Source: Meconema thalassinum
Lineage: Eukaryota; Arthropoda; Insecta; Orthoptera; Tettigoniidae
Direction of reading: 5' to 3'
Length of the DNA stretch: 64,000 bases
NCBI GenBank assembly: GCA_946902985.2
Contig: OX336395.1
Span: 11,882,708-11,946,707, forward strand
Shown here: piece after piece, positions 1 to 11,555 of the stretch
How the letters are laid out: every line of letters begins with the position of its first letter
Numbering within the stretch: the first letter of the stretch is position 1
Position numbers and translations under genes: made by a program
Notes under the pieces: model-generated
What the model was told of the DNA's origin: nothing
Databases searched by the model: none
The model's input: the letters and a program-made list of their open reading frames with translations, nothing else

Positions 1-3000
1 GGAACCACTTGAGGCCAGGAGGATAGAATCTAGACTGTGCGCTATGTACAACACGTGTGGTGGCTTAGCAAACGTATGGGGTAACCACTTGGGGCCAGGA
101 GGATGGAATCTGGACTGTGCGCTACCTACAACAAGTGTGGTGGCTTAGCAAACATATGGCGGAACCACTTGAGGCCAGGAAGATGGAATCTAGACTGTGC
201 GCTATGTACAACACGTGTGGTAGCCTAGCAAACATATGGGGGAACCACTTGAGGCCAGGAGGATGGAATCTAGACTGTGCGCTATGTACAACACGGGTGG
301 TGGCTTAGCAAACATATGGGGGAACCACTTGAGGCCAGGAGGATGGAATCTAGACTGTGCGCTATGTACCACACGTGTGGTGGCTTAGCAAACATATGGG
401 GGAACCACTTGAGGCCAGGAGGATGGAATCTAGACTGTGCGCTATGTACAACACGTGTGGTGGCTTAGCAAACATATGGGGGAACCACTTGAGGCCCGGA
501 GGATGGAATCTAGACTGTGCGCTATGTACAACACGTGTGATGGCTTAGCAAACATATGGGGGAACCACTTGAGGCCAGGAGGATGGGATCTAGACTGTGC
601 GCTATGTACAACACGTGTGGTGGCTTAGCAAACGTATGGGGGAACCACTTGAGGCCAGGAGGATGGAATCTAGACTGTGCGCTATGTACAACACGTGTGG
701 TGGCTTAGCAAAGGTATGGGGAACCACTTGAGGCCAGGAGGATGGAATCTAGACTGTGCGCTATGTACAACACGTGTGATGGCTTAGCAAACATATGGGG
801 GATCCACTTGAGGCCAGGAGGATGGAATCTAGACTGTGCGCTATGTACAACACGTGTGGTGGCTTAGCAAACGTATGGGGGAACCACTTGAGGCCAGGAG
901 GATGGAATCTAGACTGTGCGCTATGTACATTACGTGTGGTGGCTTAGCAAACATATGGGGGAACCACTTGAGGCCAGGAGGATGGAATCTAGAGTTTGCG
1001 CTATGTACAACATGTGTGGGGGTTAGCAAACGTATGGGGGAACCACTTGAGGCCAGGAGGATGGAATCTAGACTGTGCGCTATGTACAACACGTGTGGTG
1101 TCTTAGCAAACATATGGGGGAACCACTTGAGGCCAGGAGGATGGAATCTAGACTGTGCGCTATGTACAACATGTGTGGTGGCTTAGCAAAGGTATGGGGG
1201 AACCACTTGAGGCCAGGGGATGGAATCTAGACTGTGCGCTATGTACAACACGTGTGGTGGCTTAGCAAACATATGGGGGAACCACTTGAGGCCAGGAGGA
1301 TGGAATCTAGACTGTGCGCTATATACAACACGTGTGGAGGCTTAGCAAACGTATGGGGGAACCACTTGAGGCCAGGAGGATGGAATCTAAACTGTGCGCA
1401 ATGTCCAACACGTGTGGTAACTTAGCAAACGTATGGGGGAACCACTTGAGGCCAGGAGGATGGAATCTAGACTGTGCGCTATGTACAACACGTGTTGTGG
1501 CTTAGCAAACGTATGGGGGAACCACTTGAGGCCAGGAGGATGGAATCTAGACTGTGCGCTATGCACAACACGTGTGGTGGCTTAGCAAACGTATGGGGGA
1601 ACCACTTGAGGCCAGGAGGATGGAATCTAGACTGTGCGCTATGTACAACACGTGTGGTGGCTTAGCAAACATATGGGGGAACCACTTGAGGCCAGGAGGA
1701 TGGAATCTAGACTGTGCGCTATGTACAACACGTGTGGTGGCTTAGAAAAGGTATGGGGGAACCACTTGAGGCCAGGAGGATGGAATCTAGACTGTGCGCT
1801 ATGTACAACACGTGTGGTGGCTTAGCAAACATATGGGGGAACCACTTGAGGCCAGGAGGATGGAATCTAGACTGTGCGCTATGAACAACACGTGTGGTGG
1901 CTTAGCAAACATATGGGGGAACCACTTGAGGCCAGGAGGATGGAATCTAGACTGTGCGCTATGTACAACACGTGTGGTGGCTTAGCAAACATATGAGGGA
2001 ACCACTTGAGGCCAGGAGGATGGAATCTAGACTGTGCGCTATGTACAACAAGTGTGGTGGCTTAGAAAACGTATGGGGGATCCACTTGAGGCCAGGGGGA
2101 TGGAATCTAGACTGTGCACTATGTATAACACGCGTGGTGGCTTAGCAAACGTATGGGGGAACCACTTGGGGCCAGGAGGATGGAATCTAGACTGTGCGCT
2201 ATGTACAACACGTGTGGTGGCTTAGCAAACGTATGGGGGAACCACTTGAGGCCAGGAGGATGGAATCTAGACTGTGCGCTATGTACAACACGTGTGGTGG
2301 CTTAGCAAACATATGGCGGAACCACTTGAGGCCAGTAGGATGGAATCTAGACTGTGCGCTATGTACAACACGTATGGTAGCCTAGCAAACATATGAGGGA
2401 ACCACTTGAGGCCAGGAGGATGGAATCTAGACTGTGCGCTATGTACAACACGTGTGGTGGCTTAGCAAACATATGGGGGAACCACTTGAGGCCAGGAGGA
2501 TGGAATCTAGACTGTGCGCTATGTACAACACGTGTGGTGGCTTAGCAATCATATGGGGGAACCACTTGAGCCCAGGAGGATGGAATCTAGACTATGCGCT
2601 ATGTACAACACGTGTGGTGGCTTAGCAAACATATGGGGGAACCACTTGAGGCCAGGAGGATAGAATCTAGACTGTGCGCTATGTACAACACGTGTGGTGG
2701 CTTAGCAAACGTATGGGGTAACCACTTGGGGCCAGGAGGATGGAATCTGGACTGTGCGCTACGTACAACAAGTGTGGTGGCTTAGCAAACATATGGCGGA
2801 ACCACTTGAGGCCAGGAAGATGGAATCTAGACTGTGCGCTATGTACAACACGTGTGGTAGCCTAGCAAACATATGGGGGAACCACTTGAGGCCAGGAGGA
2901 TGGAATCTAGACTGTGCGCTATGTACAACACGGGTGGTGGCTTAGCAAACATATGGGGGAACCACTTGAGGCCAGGAGGATGGAATCTAGACTGTGCGCT

Positions 3001-6000
3001 ATGTACCACACGTGTGGTGGCTTAGCAAACATATGGGGGAACCACTTGAGGCCAGGAGGATGGAATCTAGACTGTGCGCTATGTACAACACGTGTGGTGG
3101 CTTAGCAAACATATGGGGGAACCACTTGAGGCCCGGAGGATGGAATCTAGACTGTGCGCTATGTACAACACGTGTGATGGCTTAGCAAACATATGGGGGA
3201 ACCACTTGAGGCCAGGAGGATGGGATCTAGACTGTGCGCTATGTACAACACGTGTGGTGGCTTAGCAAACGTATGGGGGAACCACTTGAGGCCAGGAGGA
3301 TGGAATCTAGACTGTGCGCTATGTACAACACGTGTGGTGGCTTAGCAAAGGTATGGGGAACCACTTGAGGCCAGGAGGATGGAATCTAGACTGTGCGCTA
3401 TGTACAACACGTGTGATGGCTTAGCAAACATATGGGGGATCCACCTGAGGCCAGGAGGATGGAATCTAGACTGTGCGCTATGTACAACACGTGTGGTGGC
3501 TTAGCAAACGTATGGGGGAACCACTTGAGGCCAGGAGGATGGAATCTAGACTGTGCGCTATGTACATTACGTGTGGTGGCTTAGCAAACATATGGGGGAA
3601 CCACTTGAGGCCAGGAGGATGGAATCTAGAGTTTGCGCTATGTACAACATGTGTGGGGGTTAGCAAACGTATGGGGGAACCACTTGAGGCCAGGAGGATG
3701 GAATCTAGACTGTGCGCTATGTACAACACGTGTGGTGTCTTAGCAAACATATGGGGGAACCACTTGAGGCCAGGAGGATGGAATCTAGACTGTGCGCTAT
3801 GTACAACATGTGTGGTGGCTTAGCAAAGGTATGGGGGAACCACTTGAGGCCAGGGGATGGAATCTAGACTGTGCGCTATGTACAACACGTGTGGTGGCTT
3901 AGCAAACATATGGGGGAACCACTTGAGGCCAGGAGGATGGAATCTAGACTGTGCGCTATATACAACACGTGTGGAGGCTTAGCAAACGTATGGGGGAACC
4001 ACTTGAGGCCAGGAGGATGGAATCTAGACTGTGCGCAATGTCCAACACGTGTGGTAACTTAGCAAACGTATGGGGGAACCACTTGAGGCCAGGAGGATGG
4101 AATCTAGACTGTGCGCTATGTACAACACGTGTTGTGGCTTAGCAAACGTATGGGGGAACCACTTGAGGCCAGGAGGATGGAATCTAGAGTGTGCGCTATG
4201 TACAACACGTGTGATGGCTTAGCAAACATATGGGGGAACCACTTGAGGCCAGGAGGATGGAATCTAGACTGTGCGCTATGTACAACACGTGTGATGCCTT
4301 AGCAAACATATGGGGGAACCACTTGAGGCCAGGAGGATGGAATCTAGACTGTGCGCTATGTACAACACGTGTGGTGGCTTAGCAAACGTATGGGGGAACC
4401 ACTTGAGGCCAGGAGGATGGAATCTAGACTGTGCGCTATGTACAACACGTGTGGTGGCTTAGCAAACATATGGGGGAACCACATGAAGCCAGGGGGATGG
4501 AATCTAGACTGTGCGCTATGTACAACATGTGTGGTGGCTTAGCAAACATATGGGGGAACCACTTGAGGCAAGGAGGATGGAATCTAGACTGTGCGCTATG
4601 TACAACACGTGTGGTGGCTTAGCATACGTATGGGGGAACCACTTGATGCCAGGAGGATGGAATCTAGACTGTGCGCTATGTACAACACGTGTGGTGGCTT
4701 AGCAAACATATGGGGGAACAACTTGAGGCCAGGAGGATGGATTCTAGACTGTGCGCTTTGTACAAACACGTGTGAAGGCTTAGCAAACATATGGGGGAAC
4801 CACTTGAGGCCAGGAGGATGGAATCTAGACTGTGCGCTATGTACAACACGTGTGGTAGCCTAGCAAACATATGGGGGAACCACTTGAGGCCAGGAGGATG
4901 GAATCTAGACTGTGCGCTATGTACAACACGTGTGGTGGCTTAGCAAACATATGGGGGAACCACTTGAGGCCAGGAGGATGGAATGTAGACTGTGCGCTTT
5001 GTACAACACGTGTGATGGCTTAGCAAACGTATGGGGGAACCACCTGAGGCCAGGAGGATGGAATCTAGACTGTGCGCTATGTACAACACGTGTGGTGGCT
5101 TAGCAAACGTATGGGGGAACCACTTGAGGCCAGGAGGATGGAATCTAGACTGTGCGCTATGTACAACACGTGAGGTGGCTTAGCAAACATATAGGGGAAC
5201 CACTTGAGGCCAGGAGGATGGAATCTTGACTGTGCGCTATGTACAACACGTGTGGTGGCTTAGCAAACATATGGGGGAACCACTTGAGGCCAGGAGGATG
5301 GAATCTAGACTGTGCGCTATGTACAACACGTGTGGTGGCTTAGCAAACATATGGGGGAACCACTTGAGGCCAGGAGGATGGAATCTAGACTGTGCGCTAT
5401 GTACAACACGTGTGATGGCTTAGCAAACATATGGGGGAACCACTTGAGGCCAGGAGGAAGGAATCTAGACTGTGCGCTATGTACAACACGTGTGGTGGCT
5501 TAGCAAACGTATGGGGGAACCACTTGAGGCCAGGAGGATGGAATCTAGACTGTGCGCTATGTACAACACGTGTGGTGGCTTAGCAAACATATGGGGGAAC
5601 CACTTGAGGCCAGGAGGATGGAATATAGACTGTGCGCTATGTACTACACGTGTGGTGGCTTAGCAAACGTATGGGGGAACAACATGAGGCCAGGAGGATG
5701 TAATCTAGACTGTGCGCTACGTACAACACGTGTGGTGGCTTATCAAACGTATGGGGGAACCACTTGAGGCCAGGAGGATGGAATCTAGACTGTGCGCTAT
5801 GTACAACACGTGTGGTGGCTTAGCAAACATATGGGGGAACCACTTGAGGCCAGGAGGATGGAATCTAGACTGTGCGCTATGTACAACACGTGTGGTGGCT
5901 TAGCAAACGTATGGGGGAACCACTTGAGGCCAGGAGGATGGAATCTAGACTGTGCGCTATGTACAACACGTGTGGTGGCTTAGCAAACATATGGGGGAAC

Positions 6001-9000
6001 CACTTGAGGCCAGGAGGATGGAATCTAGACTGTGCGCTATGTACAACACGTGTGGTGGCTTAGAAAAGGTATGGGGGAACCACTTGAGGCCAGGAGGATG
6101 GAATCTAGACTGTGCGCTATGTACAACACGTGTGGTGGCTTAGCAAACATATGGGGGAACCACTTGAGGCCAGGAGGATGGAATCTAGACTGTGCGCTAT
6201 GTACAACACGTGTGGTGGCTTAGCAAACATATGGGGGAACCACTTGAGGCCAGGAGGATGGAATCTAGACTGTGCGCTATGTACAACAAGTGTGGTGGCT
6301 TAGAAAACGTATGGGGGAACCACTTGAGGCCAGGGGGATGGAATCTAGACTGTGCACTATGTATAACACGTGTGGTGGCTTAGCAAACGTATGGGGGAAC
6401 CACTTGAGGCCAGGAGGATGGAATCTAGACTGTGCGCTATGTACAACACGTGTGGTGGCTTAGCAAACGTATGGGGGAACCACTTGAGGCCAGGAGGATG
6501 GAATCTAGACTGTGCGCTATGTGCAACACGTGTGGTGGCTTAGCAAACATATGGCGGAACCACTTGAGGCCAGGAGGATGGAATCTAGACTGTGCGCTAT
6601 GTACAACACGTATGGTAGCCTAGCAAACATATGGGGGAACCACTTGACGCCAGGAGGATGGAATCTAGACTGTGCGCTATGTACAACACGTGTGGTGGCT
6701 TAGCAAACATATGGGGGAACCACTTGAGGCCAGGAGGATGGAATCTAGACTGTGCGCTATGTACAACAAGTGTGGTGGCTTAGCAAACATATGGGGGAAC
6801 CACTTGAGCCCAGGAGGATGGAATCTAGACTATGCGCTATGTACAACACGTGTGGTGGCTTAGCAAACATATGGGGGAACCACTTGAGGCCAGGAGGATG
6901 GAATCTAGACTGTGCGCTATGTACAACACTTGTGGTGGCTTAGCAAACATATGGGGGAACCACTTGAGGCCAGGAGGATAGAATCTAGACTGTGCGCTAT
7001 GTACAACACGTGTGGTGGCTTAGCAAACGTATGGGGTAACCACTTGAGGCCAGGAGGATGGAATCTAGACTGTGCGCTACGTACAACAAGTGTGGTGGCT
7101 TAGAAAACGTATGGGGGAACAACTTGAGGCCAGGGGGATGGAATCTAGACTGTGCACTATGTATAACACGTGTGGTGGCTTAGCAAACGTATGGGGGAAC
7201 CACTTGAGGCCAGGAGGATGGAATCTAGACTGTGCGCTATGTACAACACGTGTGGTGGCTTAGCAAACGTATGGGGGAACCACTTGAGGCCAGGAGGATA
7301 GAATCTAGACTGTGCGCTATGTACAACACGTGTGGTGGCTTAGCAAACATATGGCGGAACCACTTGAGGCCAGGAGGATGGAATCTAGACTGTGCGCTAT
7401 GTACAACACGTGTGGTAGCCTAGCAAACATATGGGGGAACCACTTGAGGCCAGGAGGATGGAATCTAGACTGTGCGCTATGTACAACACGTGTGGTGGCT
7501 TAGCAAACATATGGGGGAACCACTTGAGGCCAGGAGGATGGAATCTAGACTGTGCGCTATGTACAACACGTGTGGTGGCTTAGCAAACATATGGGGGAAC
7601 CACTTGAGGCCAGGAGGATGGAATCTAGACTGTGCGCTATGTACAACACGTGTGGTGGCTTAGCAAACATATGAGGGATCCACTTGAGGCCAGGAGGATG
7701 GAATCTAGACTGTGCGCTATGTACAACACGTGTGGTGGCTTAGCAAACGCATGGGGGAACCACATGAGGCCAGGAGGATGGAATCTAGTCTGTGCATTAT
7801 GTACAACACGTGTGGTGGCTTAGCAAACATATGGCGGAACCACTTGAGGCCAGGAGGATGGAATATAGACTGTGCGCTATGTACAACACGTGTGGTAGCC
7901 TAGCAAACATATGGGGGAACCACTTGAGGCCAGGAGGATGGAATCTAGACTGTGCGCTATGTACAACACGTGTGGTGGCTTAGCAAACGTATGGGGGAAC
8001 CACTTGAGGCCAGGAGGATGGAATCTAGACTGTGCGCTATGTACAACACGTGTGGTGCCTTAGCAAACGTATGGGGGAACCACTTGAGGCCAGGAGGATG
8101 GAATCTAGACTGTGCGCTATGTACAACACGTGTGGTGGCTTAGCAAACATATGGGGGAACCACTTGAGGCCAGGAGGATGGAATCTAGACTGTGCGCTAT
8201 GTACAACATGTGTGGTGGCTTAGCAAACGTATGGGGGAACCACTTGAGGCCAGGAGGATGGAATCTAGACTGTGCGCTATGTACAACACGTGTGGTGGCT
8301 TAGCAAACATATGGGGGAACCACTTGAGGCCAGGAGGATGGAATCTAGACTGTGCGCTATGTACAACACGTGTGATAGCTTAGCAAACATATGGGGGAAC
8401 CACTTGAGGCCAGGAGGATGGAATCTAGACTGTGCGCTATGTACAACACGTGTGGTGGCTTAGCAAACATATGGGGCAACCAGTTGAGGCCAGGAGGATG
8501 GAATCTAGACAGTGCGCTATGTACAACACGTGTGGTGGCTTAGCAAATGTATGGGGGAACCACTTGAGGCCAGGGGATGGAATCTAGACCGTGCGCTATG
8601 TACAACACGTGTGGTGGCTTAGCAAACATATGGGGGAACCACTTGAGGCCAGGAGGATGGAATCTAGACTTTGCGCTATGTACAACACGTGTGGTGGCTT
8701 AGTAAACTTATGGGGGAACCACTTGAGGCCAGGAGGATGTAATCTTGACTGTGCGCTATGTACAACACGTGTGGTTGCTTAGCAAACATATGGGGGAACC
8801 ACTTAAGGCCAGGAGGATGGAATCTAGACTGTGCGCTATGTACAACACGTGTGGTGGCTTAGCAAACATATGGGGGAACCACTTGAGGCCAGGAGGATGG
8901 AATCTAGACTGTACACTATGTACAACACGTGTGTTGGCTTAGCAAACGTATGGGGGAACCACTTGAGGCCAGGAGGATGGAATCTAGACTGTACACTATG

Positions 9001-9160
9001 TACAACACGTGTGTTGGCTTAGCAAACGTATGGGGGAACCACTTGAGGCCAGGAGGATGGAATCTAGACTGTGCGCTATGTACAACACGTGTGGTGGCTT
9101 AGCGAACGTATGGGGGAACCACTTGAGGCCAGGAGGATGGAATGTAGACTGTGCACTATG
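1..9160 (+). repeat. 80-bp satellite array (~114 monomers) derived from a LINE 3' coding end
   Basis: A continuous head-to-tail array of an 80-bp unit with anchors GAGGCCAGGAGGATGGAATC, CTATGTACAACACGTGTGG and TTAGCAAACATATGGGG. Neighbouring monomers differ by a few substitutions; rare units are 77-79 bp (near 720, 1018, 1216, 3356, 8573). Because 80 is not a multiple of 3, every frame stops after about 63 codons, so the many 63-residue open frames are by-products. Translated, the monomer reads EPLEARRMESRLCAMYNT then LANIWG. This matches the C-terminal end of the LINE ORF at 20998-22554 on the minus strand (ESLEARRMKSRLCAMYNT, then ELSKRLG). The array starts before the window, so its true length is unknown. 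Confidence 0.97.
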
Positions 9161-9362
9161 TACAACACACATAAACATCAACCAGCGTGTGGTAACTTAG
9201 CAAACGTATGCCAAAACCACTTAATGAGTAGGAGTGATTATCCTTTCAAAGTTAAGGGCGACCACAGCGTACGAATTATGGTAAATATTCTTTTGTAAAG
9301 CGTGCCATTGCCAACTGGAACTCTCTACCTGCCGCAGTCTTAGAGCCTTTCCCCAGGGCAAA
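9148..9362 (+). pseudogene. LINE 3' end (C-terminus and start of 3' UTR) at the array edge
   Basis: The last 80-bp monomer changes into LINE sequence. It keeps the ~17 bases (ACATAAACATCAACCAGCG) that all other monomers lack, then reads RSDYPFKVKGDHS and ends at a stop at 9296-9298, followed by CGTGCCATTGCCAACTGGAA. The minus-strand LINE near 20940-21110 has the same order of sequence: its C-terminus reads RSDHPFKVKGRPQ, and its 3' UTR carries the same 'gtgccattg..aactggaactctctacct.ccgcagtcttagagcc' stretch. Similarity fades after about 9355. This is the parent element's tail, still attached to the satellite. Confidence 0.9.
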
Positions 9363-9570
9363 ACCATTGTTCACTACTGTGTTAGACCTCTGTCTGGGCA
9401 CCATTGGTCACTACTGGGTTAGAGCACTGTCTGGGAAATACCATTGGTCGATACTGGGTTAGACCACTGCCTGGGCACCATTGGTCACTACTGCGTTAGA
9501 GCACTGTCTGGGCAATACCATTGGTCGCTACTGGGTTAGAGAACTGTCTGGGCAATACCATAGGTCGCTA
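9363..9570 (+). repeat. ~45-bp minisatellite (about 4.5 copies)
   Basis: Imperfect units carry CCATTGGTCACTACTGGGTT followed by AGAGCACTGTCTGGGCAATA, with lengths of about 41-48 bp. It lies exactly between the LINE-derived array and the second 80-bp array. I see no coding capacity and no link to either neighbour. Confidence 0.8.
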
Positions 9571-10818
9571 CATTGATCTTTGAAGGTAGATCTCTTAGTA
9601 AGGACATTATACCACAGTCATCAAACCTGAAGCTCTGTGTGGCTCAGAAACATTGATCGTTGAAGGTAGATCTCTTAGTAAGGATATTATACCACAGTAA
9701 TCAAAGCTGAAGCACTGTGCGGCTCGCAAACATTGATCATTGAAGGTAGATCTCTTAGTAAGGTCATTATACCACAGTAATCACACCTGAAGCTCTATGT
9801 GGCTCAGAAACATTGATCATTGAAGATAGATCTCTTAGTAAGGACAATATACCACAGTAATCACACCTGAAGATCTTTATGGCTCAGAAACATTGATCAT
9901 TGAAGGTGGATCTCTTAGTAAGGACATTATACCACAGTTATCACACCTGAAGCACTATGTGGCTCAGAAACATTGATCATTGAAGGTAGATCTCTTAGTA
10001 AGGACATTAGTAAGGACATTATACCACAGTAATCAAAGCTGAAGCCCTATGTGGCTCAGAAACATTGATCATTGAAGGTAGATCTCTTAGTAAGGACATT
10101 ATACCACAGTAATCACACCTGAAGCACTATGTGGCTCAGAAACATTGATCATTGAAGGTAGATCGCTTAGTAAGGACATTATACCACACTAATCAAACCT
10201 GAAGCTCTATGTGGCTCAGAAACATTGATCATTGAAGGTAGATCTCTCAGTAAGGACATTATACCACAGTAATCAAAGCTGAAGCCCTATGTGGCTCAGA
10301 AACATTGATCATTGAAGGTAGAGCTCTTAGTAAGGACATTATACCACAGTAATCAATCCTGAAGCACTGTGTGGCTCAGAAAAATTGATCATTGAAGGTA
10401 GATCTCTTTGTAAGGACATTATACCACAGTAATCAAACTTGAAGCACTGTGTGGCTCAGAAACATTGATCATTGAAGGTAGATCTCTTAGTAAGGACAGT
10501 ATACCACAGTAATCAAAGCTGAAGCTCTATGTGGCTCAGAAACATTGATCTTTGAAGGTAGATCTCTTAGTAAGGATATTATACCACAGTAATCAAACCT
10601 GAAGCTGTATGTGACTCAGAAACATTGATCATTAAAGGTAGATCTCTTAGTAAGGACAGTATAACACAGTAATCAAAGCTGAAGGACTGTGTGGCTCAGA
10701 AACATTGATCATTGAAGGTAGATCTCTTAGTAAGGACAGTATACCACAGTAATCACACCTGAAACACTGTGTGGCTCAGAAACATTGATCATTGAAGGTA
10801 GATCTCTTAGTGAGGACA
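9571..10818 (+). repeat. second 80-bp tandem array (~15.5 copies) derived from another LINE's coding end
   Basis: Monomers start CATTGATCATTGAAGGTAGA at 9571, 9651, 9731, 9811 and so on, exactly 80 bp apart. One unit near 10000 carries an extra 12-bp duplication. Other anchors are TATACCACAGTAATCA and TGTGTGGCTCAGAAA. In one frame the unit reads ALCGSETLIIEGRSLSKDI, a LINE reverse-transcriptase C-terminal stretch, and the last unit runs straight into the rest of that ORF (EKQERKILGPV). The inverted relative at 33222-33390 has only about two copies. The sequence is unrelated to the first 80-bp array. Confidence 0.95.
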
Positions 10819-11555
10819 TAGAGAAACAAGAAAGGAAAATCCTTGGTCCAGTCTGCTCTGAAGAAATCTGGGTGAAACGGAAGTGACGGGAGATTTATCA
10901 GAATTCTGAAAAGATCACCGACACCTTCAGGAAAAGACAATTTAAGTTCTACTGCAACATTCTCAAAATGAACCATCACAGGTTCACCAAAATGATTCCC
11001 AACCTTGCTCTCTCAATGGAAGTCAAGAACCAGTGGCTTAGTGAAATAGACAAAGAACTTCAAGAAATTGGCATCACAGAATGAATTATATAAGATCGTC
11101 CCCAGTTCAAAACAGTAATTAGCAGCCGCCATTTTGCTGAGAAAATGAATACAAAGGACCAATAAGTCATGGGCTGAAGAATGGTGGTGTTAATATTGTT
11201 TATAGGAAAATTAAAAGCAAACATTTCAGATCCAGATTCCTATTTGGTAGCGGGCCGATAAACTAAATAGTAGGTTGGTTCCATAGTTTAGAGGGCGCGA
11301 CAACGCTGTCATGTAGCTCCGTGTACTTCGTGTGTGTGTAGAACCTGGTTGATAACCGCTGTTAATAATTATGGCTGTATTAGTGTGTGTTTACTGTAAC
11401 TCAGGAAAGGATTGCAGATATTCAATTTTCAAGTAGTTCCTTCTTATGCTATCAAATTATACCGTCAACGGCAACTAGTTGTGAACTTCGTTACTAGAAG
11501 CCACCACAGCTGGCTCCTGGCAACGAACGTTAAAACTTAAGTGCGATAGCCAACC
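10776..11555 (+). pseudogene. LINE ORF2 C-terminal relic and 3' UTR
   Basis: From 10776 the plus strand reads SLSEDIEKQERKILGPV, an in-frame stop, then REIYQNSEKITDTFRKRQF, KFYCNILKMNHHRFTKMI, and ends at stops near 11084-11095. The pattern 'EKITDTxRKRQxxFYxxxxxMxxxRxTKxI' is typical of C-terminal ends of APE-type LINE reverse transcriptases. The following 3' UTR contains GCAGCCGCCATTTTGCTGAG, and the similarity to the minus-strand copy at 32490-33400 persists to about 11550 (GGCAACGAACGTTAAAACTT). Only the tail is present: upstream it dissolves into the 80-bp array. Confidence 0.85.

Noticed and set aside
1..9200. Dozens of 63-codon open frames as a gene family
   Set aside because: They recur every 80 or 160 bp because the monomer is 80 bp; all are fragments of one LINE C-terminus shifted in frame.
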